DNA from: Streptosporangium nondiastaticum
Lineage (GTDB): Bacteria > Actinomycetota > Actinomycetes > Streptomycetales > Streptomycetaceae
Assembly: GCF_003011965.1 (NCBI RefSeq)
Contig: NZ_PXWG01000032.1
Location: 1-59,152, forward strand
DNA: 59,152 nt
Direction: 5' to 3'
Shown here: piece by piece, positions 33,285 to 41,985 of the stretch
How positions within the stretch are numbered: position 1 is the stretch's first letter
Layout: the number at the start of each line of letters is the position of its first letter
Translations under genes and position numbers: made by a program
The notes under the pieces: model-generated
What the model saw: the letters and a program-made list of their open reading frames with translations, nothing else
The model's database searches: none
Told to the model about the DNA's origin: nothing

Positions 33285-34475
33285 TTGAAGCCGCCCCTGC
33301 ACGACGTCACGGTCGTCGCCCTCGAACAGGCCGTGGCCGCCCCGTTCGCCACCCGCCAGCTCGCCGACCTCGGCGCGCGCGTGATCAAGGTCGAGAGGCC
33401 GGGGCGCGGGGACTTCGCCCGCGACTACGACCGCAGGACGAAGGGGCTCTCCGCCTATTTCGTCTGGGTCAACCGCGGGAAGGAGAGCGTCGCCCTCGAC
33501 CTCAAGGCCGGCGAGGACCGCGCCCTCCTCGACCGTCTCGTGGCCCGCGCCGACGTGTTCGTCCAGAACCTGGCCCCCGGCGCGGCGGGGCGGCTGGGCC
33601 TCGGCAGCGACGTGCTGCGCGCCCGGCACCCCCGCCTGATCACCTGCGACGTGTCGGGATACGGCGCGGAGGGCCCGTACCGCGACAAGAAGGCCTACGA
33701 CCTGCTGGTGCAGTGCGAGACCGGGCTGGTCTCGCTCACCGGGGACGCCGGCGCCCCGGCCCGCCCCGGCATCTCCATAGCCGACATCGCGGGCGGCATG
33801 TACGCCTACACCGGCATCCTCACCGCCCTCTACGAACGGGAGCGCACGGGCGAGGGCACGGCCCTGTCCGTCTCGCTCTTCGACGCGCTCGCGGAGTGGA
33901 TGGGGCAGCCGTACTTCGCGGAGGCCTACGGCGGCGCTCCGCTCACCCGCAGCGGGGCGCGCCATCCGTCCATCTCTCCGTACGGGCACTACCGCTGCGG
34001 CGACGGCGAGCAGGTGTTCCTCAGCGTGCAGAACGACCGGGAGTGGACGGCCCTGTGCGAGCAGGTGCTGCGGCAGCCCGGGCTGGTCCGCGACCCCCGC
34101 TTCGCGGACAACCCGCTGCGCCGGTCCCACGACGACGAGCTCACCGCCGTCATCGAGGAGCGGTTCGCCCCGCACACGGCGGACGGGGCGGCCGCCCTGC
34201 TCGACGGGGTGGGGATCGCGAACGCCCGGCTGCGCACGGTGGCCGGGTTCACGGCCCATCCGCAGCTCGCGGCGCGCGACCGCTGGCGCGAGTTCGGCTC
34301 CCCCGCCGGCCCGCTGCGCGGACTGCTTCCCCCGGTCGAGGTGAGGGGCCGGGAGGCAGCCATGCGGGCGGTGCCCGCGCTGGGCGAGCACACGGACGCC
34401 GTCCGCGCCGAGTTCGCCGCCCCGGACAACGCCCAGGCGGCGGCTTCCGGGGCCGGGGAGAAGCCGGCGGGCTAA
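33285..34475 (+). CDS. CaiB/BaiF family CoA transferase
   Basis: A 396-residue family-III CoA transferase. LVVALEQAVAAPFATRQLADLG-type N-terminus, VIKVERPGRGDFARDYD, LDLKAGEDRALLDRLV, a catalytic-Asp region in KKAYDLLVQCETGLVSLTG, and GISIADIAGGMYAYTGIL are all typical. It moves CoA between carboxylic acids. A TTG at 33285 with GGGAGGAG at 5 nt gives a family-like N-terminus (LKPPLHDVTV); an ATG at 33258 without a ribosome binding site is the alternative. It lies 99 bp after lutC, and its stop overlaps that of a convergent MHS transporter, suggesting carboxylate metabolism. Confidence 0.9.
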   Translation: MKPPLHDVTVVALEQAVAAPFATRQLADLGARVIKVERPGRGDFARDYDRRTKGLSAYFVWVNRGKESVALDLKAGEDRALLDRLVARADVFVQNLAPGAAGRLGLGSDVLRARHPRLITCDVSGYGAEGPYRDKKAYDLLVQCETGLVSLTGDAGAPARPGISIADIAGGMYAYTGILTALYERERTGEGTALSVSLFDALAEWMGQPYFAEAYGGAPLTRSGARHPSISPYGHYRCGDGEQVFLSVQNDREWTALCEQVLRQPGLVRDPRFADNPLRRSHDDELTAVIEERFAPHTADGAAALLDGVGIANARLRTVAGFTAHPQLAARDRWREFGSPAGPLRGLLPPVEVRGREAAMRAVPALGEHTDAVRAEFAAPDNAQAAASGAGEKPAG

Positions 34476-35827
34476 CCGGCCCCGTCGAGGGGGCGCTTCG
34501 CGGTCTCCGGGAGGATCACGTAGACGCACGCGGACACGAGGCAGAGCCCGGCCACGTACCAGGGGAAGGCCCCCGGGTGGCCCGCGTCCTTGAACCAGGT
34601 GCCGAGGTAGGGTGCGGTGCCTCCGAAGAGGGCCACGGTGAGCGAGTAGGGAAAGCCGATCCCCGCGGCCCGCACCCGCGCGGGGAACACCTCGGCGTTC
34701 ACGGCCGCGGCGATCGAGGTGTAGCCGGTGAGCAGCACCATGCCCGCGCACTGTACGAGCAGCAGCGACGCGAAGGAGCTGCTGATCGCGTGCAGCAGGG
34801 GGACTGCCAGGGCGGCGAACCCCACTGCGAAGCCGATCAGCAGGGGTTTGCGGCCCACGCGGTCCGAGAGCAGTCCGCCGAGGGGCTGCAGCGCGGCGAA
34901 GAAGGCCAGCGAGATCGTGCCGACGGCGAGGGCGTCGCCCTTGCTGATGCCGGCGTTCATCTGGGCGTAGGTCGGCAGGTAGGTGGTCCACGTGTAGTAG
35001 GCCAGTGTGCCGCCGGCGGTGATGCCGCAGATCAGCAGGGACTGCCGCGGGTGGCGGCGCAGCGCTTCGAGGGCGGCCGGGCGCTCGGACGCCTTCCCCG
35101 GCACCTCGTGCGTCTCGTGCGCACCCTGCCGGATCCAGAAGCCGGCCAGGCTGATGAGCGCGCCGACGAGGAACGGCACGCGCCAGCCCCAGTCCCCCAT
35201 CTGGCCTTCGGTGAGGAGGTGGGCGAGCAGGGCGGCCGTGCCCGAGGCGAGCAGCTGGCCGATGGTGGTGGACACGTACTGGAAGCTGGAGAACAGCCCT
35301 CTGCGGCCCGGGCCCGCGGACTCCACGAGGAAGGTCGTGGATGCGGCGAACTCCCCTCCGACCGAGAGCCCTTGGACCAGCCGGGCGACCACGAGCACCA
35401 CCGGGGCGAGAATGCCGGCGGCGGCGTAGGTGGGGGTGAGAGCGAGGAGCAGGCTCCCGGCGCCCATCAGCAGGATGGTGACCGTGAGGGCCGCCCGCCT
35501 GCCGCGCCGGTCGGCGACCGCCCCCATGAGCAGGCCGCCGACGGGGCGCATGAAGAAGCCGACCGCGAAGACGGCGAAGGTCGAGAGCAGCGGCACGAGG
35601 GAGTCGCCGGAGCCCTTGGGGAAGATCTGGTCGGCGAAGTAGACCGCCAGGAAGGAGTAGGCGTACCAGTCGTACCACTCCGCGGCGTTGCCGACGGACG
35701 CCGCGGCGAGCTGGCGCACGGAGGAGCGGGGTGGGGCCGGTGAGGGGTGCGAGGTTCGTGCACGGCCTGTCCCACGGGTGGCCGTGCCGCCGTCGGCGGC
35801 TCCGGACAGTGGCTCGGATTGCGTCAT
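34472..35827 (-). CDS. MFS transporter, metabolite:H+ symporter (MHS) family
   Basis: A 451-residue twelve-helix transporter of the KgtP/ProP/ShiA branch. Marker sequences are GNAAEWYDWYAYSFLAVYFA in helix 1, MRPVGGLLMGAVADRRGRR in loop 2-3, and VQGLSVGGEFAAST. It probably imports a carboxylate with protons across the membrane. The ATG at 35827 has AAGGGA at 6 nt. Its TAG overlaps the CoA-transferase TAA by 3 nt on the opposite strand, so no terminator separates the two. The neighbouring lut and CoA-transferase genes make a di- or monocarboxylate plausible. Confidence 0.91.
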   Translation of the reverse strand: MTQSEPLSGAADGGTATRGTGRARTSHPSPAPPRSSVRQLAAASVGNAAEWYDWYAYSFLAVYFADQIFPKGSGDSLVPLLSTFAVFAVGFFMRPVGGLLMGAVADRRGRRAALTVTILLMGAGSLLLALTPTYAAAGILAPVVLVVARLVQGLSVGGEFAASTTFLVESAGPGRRGLFSSFQYVSTTIGQLLASGTAALLAHLLTEGQMGDWGWRVPFLVGALISLAGFWIRQGAHETHEVPGKASERPAALEALRRHPRQSLLICGITAGGTLAYYTWTTYLPTYAQMNAGISKGDALAVGTISLAFFAALQPLGGLLSDRVGRKPLLIGFAVGFAALAVPLLHAISSSFASLLLVQCAGMVLLTGYTSIAAAVNAEVFPARVRAAGIGFPYSLTVALFGGTAPYLGTWFKDAGHPGAFPWYVAGLCLVSACVYVILPETAKRPLDGAG

Positions 35828-35918
35828 GATCCCTTGGATCCCCCCGGCAGCGACCCCGCACACCCGTACGAACCGCCTTCGCGGGCCGGCCTTTCACGCG
35901 CCGGTCACGCGCCGGCCC

Positions 35919-37736
35919 TCAGGCGTCGGCCGTCACGCGCCCTTCGTCCCGGCGTACGAGCGCGGCGTAGTGCCCGTCCTCCGCGAGGAGTTCCTCGTGG
36001 GTGCCGCGCTCGGTGACCCGTCCTCCGTCGAGGACGACTATCTCGTCGGCGTTGCGGACGGTCGAGAGGCGGTGCGCGATGGTGATCGTCGTCCGCCCCG
36101 CGGAGAGGGCGTCGATGGCCTGCTGGACGGCGTGCTCGGTGCGGGTGTCCAGGGCGCTGGTGGCCTCGTCGAGGATGAGGACGGGAGGGTCGCGCAGGAT
36201 CGTGCGGGCGATGGCCAGGCGCTGCTTCTCGCCGCCCGAGAAGCGGTAGCCCCGCTCGCCGACGAGGGTGTCGTACCCCTCGGGGAGGGCGTCGATGTGG
36301 TCGTGGATCTGTGCGGCGCGGGCCGCCGATCTGATCTCCTCGTCCGTCGCGTCGGGCTTGGCGAAGCGGAGGTTGTCCGCGACGGAGGCGTGGAAGAGGT
36401 AGGTCTCCTGGGAGACCACTCCGACCGCTCCGGCCAGGGTGTCGAAGTCGAGGTCGCGGACATCGACGCCGTCGATCAGGACGCGGCCGCCGGTGACGTC
36501 GTAGAGCCTGGGGACGAGATAGCTGAGGGTGCTCTTGCCGGAGCCGGTCGGCCCGACGACGGCGAGGGCGCCGCCCGCCGGCACGGTCAGGTCGATCCCG
36601 CTGAGCGTGGGGGCCGAGGGCTCGCGCGAGCCCGGTGCGTCGTAGGCGAAGGAAACGTCCTCGAAGCGCACTTCGCCCCGCACCTGCTCCAGCCGGACCG
36701 GCTGCTCCGGCTCGGCGATGTCCACCGGCAGGTCGAGGTATTCGAAGATGCGCTGGAAGAGCGCCATGGAGGTCTGCAGCTGCACGCCCGTGGACAGCAG
36801 GCTGACGGCGGGCCGGAACATGCCCTGCTGGAGGGAGACGAAGGCCACCAGAGTGCCGGTGGAGATGCCCGGGCCGCCCGTCTCCATGGCGATGCCCGCG
36901 GCCCAGTAGATGAAGGCGGGCATGGCGGCCATCACGATGCCGATGGTCGACATGCGCCACCGTCCGGCCATGTTCGCCCGCACTTCGAGGCCGACGAGCC
37001 GCTCGGACTCCTTGGTGAAGGCCTGGGTCAGGGAGTCGGCGCGGCCCATCGTGCGGCCGAGGAGGATGCCACTGACGGAGAGCGACTCGGTGACCATCGC
37101 GGCCATGACGGCCATCTGCTTCTGCCGCTGAGAGGTGATCCTCTTGCGCTCGCGGCCGACGCGGCGGCTGATCGCCACGAACACCGGCAGCAGGAGCAGC
37201 GAGACGGCGGTCAGCCGCCAGTCGAGAGCCAGCATCGCGACCACCGTGGCGATGACGCTGGTGAGGTTGGAGACGAGCGAGGTGGCCGTGGAGGTGACGG
37301 TGGCCTGCATGCCGCCGATGTCGTTGGCGATGCGGGACTGCACCTCGCCGGTGCGGGTCCGGGTGAAGAAGGCGAGCGGCATGCGCTGCAGGCGGTCGTA
37401 CACGGCGGCGCGCAGGTCGTGCATGACGCGCTGGCCGACCGTCGTGGAGATCAGGGTCTGCAGGACGCCGAAGACGCTGTTGACGACCGCAGAGGCGATC
37501 ATGCCGAGCGCGAGGAGGGTCAGCAGTCCCGTGCGCCCCTGGGGGATCGCGGTGTCGAGGACCTCGCGCAGCATGAACGGCGAGGCGACGGAGACGAGTG
37601 AGGACGCGGCGACGAGGAGGCCGACGAGGGCGAGCCTGCCGCGGTAGGGGCGGAAGAGCCCGAGGATGCGCCGGATCTGGGCGGGCTGCTCGGGATCGGC
37701 GGGCGGTGGGGTCCAGTGCTTTTCGTCGTGGTGCAT
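35919..37736 (-). CDS. ABC exporter (fused membrane and ATPase domains)
   Basis: A 605-residue half-transporter of the MsbA/LmrA type. Six membrane helices occupy about residues 30-330. The ATPase domain has Walker A GPTGSGKST, signature FSGGEKQR, Walker B VLILDEATSALD and switch His in IAHRLS, so a homodimer should be fully active. It probably extrudes a drug or lipid-like compound. The ATG at 37736 has AGGAG unusually close. A divergent MarR gene and an inverted repeat over its predicted promoter suggest ligand-induced expression, as for multidrug pumps. Confidence 0.93.
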   Translation of the reverse strand: MHHDEKHWTPPPADPEQPAQIRRILGLFRPYRGRLALVGLLVAASSLVSVASPFMLREVLDTAIPQGRTGLLTLLALGMIASAVVNSVFGVLQTLISTTVGQRVMHDLRAAVYDRLQRMPLAFFTRTRTGEVQSRIANDIGGMQATVTSTATSLVSNLTSVIATVVAMLALDWRLTAVSLLLLPVFVAISRRVGRERKRITSQRQKQMAVMAAMVTESLSVSGILLGRTMGRADSLTQAFTKESERLVGLEVRANMAGRWRMSTIGIVMAAMPAFIYWAAGIAMETGGPGISTGTLVAFVSLQQGMFRPAVSLLSTGVQLQTSMALFQRIFEYLDLPVDIAEPEQPVRLEQVRGEVRFEDVSFAYDAPGSREPSAPTLSGIDLTVPAGGALAVVGPTGSGKSTLSYLVPRLYDVTGGRVLIDGVDVRDLDFDTLAGAVGVVSQETYLFHASVADNLRFAKPDATDEEIRSAARAAQIHDHIDALPEGYDTLVGERGYRFSGGEKQRLAIARTILRDPPVLILDEATSALDTRTEHAVQQAIDALSAGRTTITIAHRLSTVRNADEIVVLDGGRVTERGTHEELLAEDGHYAALVRRDEGRVTADA

Positions 37737-37773
37737 GGGCTCCTGGATTTCGGAGACGACAGTGTCGATTGCC

Positions 37774-37804
37774 GAGCTTAGCTCACTGTTACCTAAGCTC
37801 ACAA
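37774..37804. promoter_or_regulatory. MarR-type operator over the ABC exporter promoter
   Basis: The inverted repeat GAGCTTAG (37774-37781) / CTAAGCTC (37793-37800) covers the exporter promoter TTGTGA (37804-37799) - 18 nt - TAAGCT (37780-37775). The left arm is also part of the perfect palindrome GAGCT-T-AGCTC (37774-37784). A TAACCT -10 at 37820-37825 suggests a leaderless marR mRNA. Confidence 0.65.
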
Positions 37805-37832
37805 TGAATGTCGTCCTGGTAACCTTGCGATC

Positions 37833-38273
37833 ATGACCGCCCCCGACGCGTCCGGACAGCTCGCCGAGCAGTTGCTGCGGCTCACCCGCAGGCTCCACCG
37901 GGCCCAGAAGCGCTATCTGGACCCGGTCGGGATCACGCCTGCCCAGTCCCGGCTGCTGCGCGCCGTCGCGCACTGCGACCACCCGCCCCGCATGGCCGAC
38001 CTGGCCCAGCGCCTGGAGGTCGTGCCGCGGGCCGTCACCACCCTCGTCGACGCCCTGGAGGCCGGCGGCTCGGTGCGCCGGGTGCCGGATCCGTCCAACC
38101 GCCGGGTCATCCGGATCGAGCTGACCGACGAGGGCCGCAGGATCCTGCGGGAGCTGAGAGAGGCGCGCCGCACCGCCGTGGAGGACGTCCTGGCGCCCCT
38201 TTCCGCCGCGCAGCGCGACCAGTTGGGAAGCCTCCTGAACGAGCTGATGGCGGGCCCGGGCCCCTCCCGCTGA
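37833..38273 (+). CDS. MarR-family transcriptional regulator
   Basis: A 146-residue winged-helix regulator. The recognition region is MADLAQRLEVVPRAVTTLVDALE (interrupted) and the wing VRRVPDPSNRRVIRIELTDEG includes the DNRR-like Asp/Arg pair. It binds DNA as a dimer and usually releases on binding a phenolic or drug-like ligand. It is divergent from the ABC exporter, with a clear inverted repeat between them, and is the likely repressor of that pump and of itself. The ATG at 37833 has no ribosome binding site and is probably leaderless. Confidence 0.93.
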   Translation: MTAPDASGQLAEQLLRLTRRLHRAQKRYLDPVGITPAQSRLLRAVAHCDHPPRMADLAQRLEVVPRAVTTLVDALEAGGSVRRVPDPSNRRVIRIELTDEGRRILRELREARRTAVEDVLAPLSAAQRDQLGSLLNELMAGPGPSR

Positions 38274-38352
38274 CGCCCGGAACCGGGCGGGCACGGCGCC
38301 ATGGGAGCGCCTCGCGCCCGCCCGGCGAGGGCGGCCGGAGCCGTGAGGGCGG

Positions 38353-39969
38353 TCAGCAGGAGCGACTGTCCTCCGTCAGTTCGCCCTGGGCGGTGGCCAG
38401 GGTCCGGTCGTAGCAGGCGCCCGGCCCGAGGAGGCGGTAGCGCTCGCGCGAGACGCCGACCGCGTGCCGCTTCTCACGGGGGACGTTCTGGTTGTACGCG
38501 GCGTCACCCGTGTAGGTGTCGTCGAGCCGCGACCAGTCGATCCTCTTCCCTGCGCGGAGCGTGACGCTGTCGGAGCGGTCGCCCATGGTCATCACGGTGC
38601 GCAGCCGGTCGCCCGAGCCGATGGAGATCTCGCCGTCCATGCTGTAGACGCGGTGGGCGCTGGTCGTGACGGCGGGGCCCCGGCCGGCCACGGTGACGCT
38701 CTCGTCGTCCGTCCAGCGGGCCCGGAGTCCGTCCTTCGACTCTCCGTCGGTCCAGCGGTGGGTGGAGGCGGCGGCGACCCTGCGGGTCACCGTGGTCGCC
38801 ACCCTGCCGTGCGAGGTGTCGACGTAGCCCGCGACCGTCAGGGAGTGCCCGCCGTCGGCCTTCAGCGCGTGCTCGGTGCCGGGCTCGTAGGCGACCGTGT
38901 TCGCGGGCGCGCCGGTCGTGTGTGCGGTGAGCGCTCCGGTGACGCTGCCCGCCCTCGCGTCCTGCCACACCAGGACGTTGGTGGGGGTGCTCCAGCCGCT
39001 CTGCCCCTCGGGCACTCCGGTCACCGAGATCGCGATCCGGTGCGGCTTGCCGTCGTTGAGCTGCCCGGCGAACGGCGTCAGGTCGTACTCCAGGGGCCGC
39101 ACGTCGAAGGCGCGCGGACCGGGTATGACGTACCACAGGAAGGGGTTGGACCAGCCGCCCGTCCATACCGTGGGGAAGGGCGCGGCGATGCCGGCGAGTT
39201 TGCCGTCCACGGACACCTGGACCTCGCGGTACGGCCCGTCCTTGGCCTTGCAGGAGTACGGTGCCGCGTCCGGCACCGTCAGGTACCAGAACTCCTCGCA
39301 GCCGCCGCCCGAGCCCGTCGCGTACACCTCGGCGACGATCCGCTCGCTGTTGCGCGGCGTGGTCAGCATGCCTTCGTAGGACGTGCCGGCGTTGTGCGCG
39401 CTGTCGAGAGTGAGGACTTTGTCGGGTGTCTGTGCCGGCCGGGCCCGTCCGTCGGCGGCGTAGAAGGTCAGGGTCGCCTTGACCTTGATGACGCCGGTGT
39501 AGGTCTCGTTCACCAGATTGCCGATGAGCATCTCGACGGGCTGCCGCTCCCGGAAGGTGGCGGAGTAGCGGGTGACGTCCTTCTCGACGTGCCAGCTGAT
39601 GCCCTCGGGCGAGGGTTCCGGGGTGGAGGTGCGCAGGACTTCCACCCCGCCGACCTGCAGGTAGCCGAGGCGGTCGTACTGCCGGCCGGCGACGGCGCCG
39701 TCGAGCCGCAGGACGACCTTGTTCCAGCGGTCGCCGCAGGCCTTGGGCGGCAGGTAAGTGCCCTTGTAGGGCGTGTAGTCGCGGAATTCGGTGTCGGCGA
39801 GCGTCACGGTGCAGGATCTGGTGTCCGGCGTGGCGACGGGCGGGCCGGCGGTGACCGGGTCGTGCCAGTCGGTGCCGAACTCGGTCGGCGGGCCCGCGGC
39901 CAGGGCGGGGCCCGCTCCCAGCGCCAGGCCTGCGGCCGCGGCGCACACGGCGAGGAACAGTCGTCTCAT
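38353..39969 (-). CDS. Secreted peptide-N4-asparagine amidase A-like protein
   Basis: A 538-residue protein resembling the PNGase A family (plant/fungal-type N-glycanase). A signal peptide runs over residues 1-24 (MRRLFLAVCAAAAGLALGAG, ending PALA). The body has two beta-rich halves with blocks EFRDYTPYKGTYLPP, WNKVVLRLDGAVAGRQYDRLG, GVEVLRTSTPEP and GPRAFDVRPLEYDLTPF. It would release N-glycans from glycoproteins outside the cell. The ATG at 39969 has no ribosome binding site. Two adjoining palindromes lie 12-34 bp upstream of the start. No other glycan genes flank it. Confidence 0.82.
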   Translation of the reverse strand: MRRLFLAVCAAAAGLALGAGPALAAGPPTEFGTDWHDPVTAGPPVATPDTRSCTVTLADTEFRDYTPYKGTYLPPKACGDRWNKVVLRLDGAVAGRQYDRLGYLQVGGVEVLRTSTPEPSPEGISWHVEKDVTRYSATFRERQPVEMLIGNLVNETYTGVIKVKATLTFYAADGRARPAQTPDKVLTLDSAHNAGTSYEGMLTTPRNSERIVAEVYATGSGGGCEEFWYLTVPDAAPYSCKAKDGPYREVQVSVDGKLAGIAAPFPTVWTGGWSNPFLWYVIPGPRAFDVRPLEYDLTPFAGQLNDGKPHRIAISVTGVPEGQSGWSTPTNVLVWQDARAGSVTGALTAHTTGAPANTVAYEPGTEHALKADGGHSLTVAGYVDTSHGRVATTVTRRVAAASTHRWTDGESKDGLRARWTDDESVTVAGRGPAVTTSAHRVYSMDGEISIGSGDRLRTVMTMGDRSDSVTLRAGKRIDWSRLDDTYTGDAAYNQNVPREKRHAVGVSRERYRLLGPGACYDRTLATAQGELTEDSRSC

Positions 39970-39980
39970 GGGGCAGGAGT

Positions 39981-40003
39981 GAAGCGCTTCGCACTGCAGT
40001 GCG
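39981..40003. promoter_or_regulatory. Adjoining palindromes in the PNGase-A leader
   Basis: GAAGCGCTTC (39981-39990) and CGCACTGCAGTGCG (39990-40003) are both perfect palindromes sharing one base. The first has the AGCGCT centre common to LacI-family operators of sugar regulons. Their position just before the start codon fits repression. Confidence 0.5.
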
Positions 40004-40119
40004 CCAGGGCCCCTTTTGGCCTGACTCGGCGCCGGCGTGCGAAAACCAGTTGAATGCGGCACTCCAGTGGCGCGAACCTTTCACAGCTCCTGCCGGCCCG
40101 CCCAACCCCCTGGGACGTC

Positions 40120-41985
40120 ATGCAGATTCGCGACCTTCCGTACTCCGATCCCGGCCGGCCCGACACGAGGTCGGGTCCGCGCCTCCTGCTCTGGCTCGGG
40201 CGGAACCAGACGGCGGGCCAGGCCAAGGCCCTGGCATGGGGCGTAGTGCACATGGCCGCCGTGGCCGCCCTGCCGGTGGCCCTCGGCATAGCCGTCCAGG
40301 CCGTGGTGGATCGCTCGGGCGCCCGGCTGGCCCTGGCGGGCGGGCTGATGGTGCTGCTGGGCGTGCTCATCGCGCTGGGCGACACGATGCTGCACCGTGC
40401 GGCGATCACCAACTGGATCACTGCCGCCGCCCGGCTGCAGCAGCTTCTGGCCCGGAAGACGGCGGAGTTGGGCGCCACGCTGACCCGCCAGGTCGCCGCG
40501 GGAGAGGTCGTGGCGGTGTCGACGGGCGACGTCGAGAAGATCGGGTGGTTCGTGGAGGCCCTCTCGCGCTTCGCCTCCGCGCTGTTCACCACGCTCGCCG
40601 TGTGCGCGGCCCTCGTGATCTATCAGCCCGCCCTGGGCGGGCTGATCGCGCTGGCGGTGCCGGCCCTGGTCCTGGCCGTGCTGCCGTTGCTGCCGCCGGC
40701 GACGAAGCGCGCCGACGAGCAGCGGGAGAAGGCGGGGTACGCCACGGAGCTGGCCTCCGACACCGTGGCCGGGCTGCGCGTGCTGCGCGGCATCGGCGGC
40801 GAGGAGCTGTTCCTGGACCGCTACCGGCGCGCTTCCCAGGAGGTGCGCCGGGCAGCCGTGCGCAGCGCCCGGATGTGGGCTCTGATCGCGGCGGTCCAGG
40901 TGCTGCTGCCGGGGCTGCTGCTGATCGCGGTGGTCGGGTACGGGGTGGGGCTGGTGGAGGACGGCCGGGTCGGTGTCGGTGAACTGGTTACCGTCTACGG
41001 CGTGGTGACATTCCTTCTCTTCCCGCTTCGGGTGTTCGAGGAGATCGCCATGGCGTACTCCTTCTCCCGTCCGTCGGCGGCGCGCGCGGCCCGCGTGCTG
41101 TCCTTGGCTCGCACAGCCCACACAGCCCGCACAGCCCGCCCGGATGCGGGTGAAGAGGATGCGGGTGAGGAACCGGGATCCGCTCCGGCAGGAGACCTGT
41201 ACGACCCGGAGAGCGGGCTGTCGGCTCCGGCTGGGCGGCTGACCGCGGTGGTGTGCGGCGATCCGGACGTGGCGGGCCGGCTGGCCGACCGGCTGGGCGG
41301 GCACGCCCCCGCCGGATCCGCCGGATCCGAGAGGGCGCCGTCGGTACTGCTCGGCGGTGTCGCACTGGACGATCTGCCGCTGGAGGCGGCCCGTACCGCG
41401 GTGCTCGTCCAGGACAAGGACCCGGTGCTGCTGTCGGGGACGCTCGCCGAGCTGCTGGACGTGCCCGCCTCGGGTGCCGTGCCGGCCGGAGCCGCACTGG
41501 CGGCGGCGCAGTGCGACGACGTGCTGACCGCCCTGGCGCAGGCTTCTCCTGACGCCTCCGGCGACCCGATGCGGACCCGGATCACCGAACGGGGCCGCTC
41601 GCTGTCGGGAGGGCAGCGGCAGCGGCTGGCGCTGGCCCGGTCGCTGGTTACGGACCCGCAGGTGCTGGTGCTCGACGAGCCCACCTCGGCGGTCGACTCG
41701 CACACGGAGGCGCGGATCGCCGACGGGCTGCGAGCGCTGCGGCAGGGCCGTACGACGGTGGTGTTCTCCTCCAGCCCGCTGCTGCTCGACCGGGCGGACC
41801 GCGTGGTGTTCGTCCAGGAGGGCCGGGCCGTGGCGGTGGGCACGCACCGCGGGCTGCTGCACGACGACCCTGCGTACCGCGCCGTGGTCACGCGGGAGAC
41901 GGACGCCGTACCGGCGGCGGCCGGGGCGAGGGACCCGGAGCTCTCCGAGCTCGGCGGGAGCGGACAGATCGAGGAGTCGGCATGA
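40120..41985 (+). CDS. ABC exporter subunit with degenerate ATP-binding site (heterodimer subunit A)
   Basis: A 621-residue half-transporter. Six membrane helices span about 40-310. The ATPase domain (about 355-600) keeps the signature LSGGQRQR (495-502) and Walker B VLVLDE (515-520). However, the Walker A position reads CGDPDVAGR (379-387) with no Lys or Ser/Thr, and the switch histidine is replaced (VVFSSSPLLL instead of IAHRL). It cannot by itself form a normal ATP site. The next gene, overlapping by ATGA, encodes a partner with the opposite pattern. The ATG at 40120 has weak support; a longer start at 40054 is open. Confidence 0.9.
   Translation: MQIRDLPYSDPGRPDTRSGPRLLLWLGRNQTAGQAKALAWGVVHMAAVAALPVALGIAVQAVVDRSGARLALAGGLMVLLGVLIALGDTMLHRAAITNWITAAARLQQLLARKTAELGATLTRQVAAGEVVAVSTGDVEKIGWFVEALSRFASALFTTLAVCAALVIYQPALGGLIALAVPALVLAVLPLLPPATKRADEQREKAGYATELASDTVAGLRVLRGIGGEELFLDRYRRASQEVRRAAVRSARMWALIAAVQVLLPGLLLIAVVGYGVGLVEDGRVGVGELVTVYGVVTFLLFPLRVFEEIAMAYSFSRPSAARAARVLSLARTAHTARTARPDAGEEDAGEEPGSAPAGDLYDPESGLSAPAGRLTAVVCGDPDVAGRLADRLGGHAPAGSAGSERAPSVLLGGVALDDLPLEAARTAVLVQDKDPVLLSGTLAELLDVPASGAVPAGAALAAAQCDDVLTALAQASPDASGDPMRTRITERGRSLSGGQRQRLALARSLVTDPQVLVLDEPTSAVDSHTEARIADGLRALRQGRTTVVFSSSPLLLDRADRVVFVQEGRAVAVGTHRGLLHDDPAYRAVVTRETDAVPAAAGARDPELSELGGSGQIEESA

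Noticed and set aside
33207..35897. 896-codon reverse frame across the CoA transferase and MHS region
   Set aside because: It overlaps confident genes on both strands and has only antisense-like composition.
38464..40053. Plus-strand frame opposite the PNGase-A-like gene
   Set aside because: No signal peptide or domain; the reverse strand has both a signal peptide and family blocks.
41226..41260. Frameshift or sequencing error destroying Walker A of ABC subunit A
   Set aside because: The frame continues cleanly with coherent composition, the switch His is also lost, and the partner has the complementary defect, which points to true degeneration.
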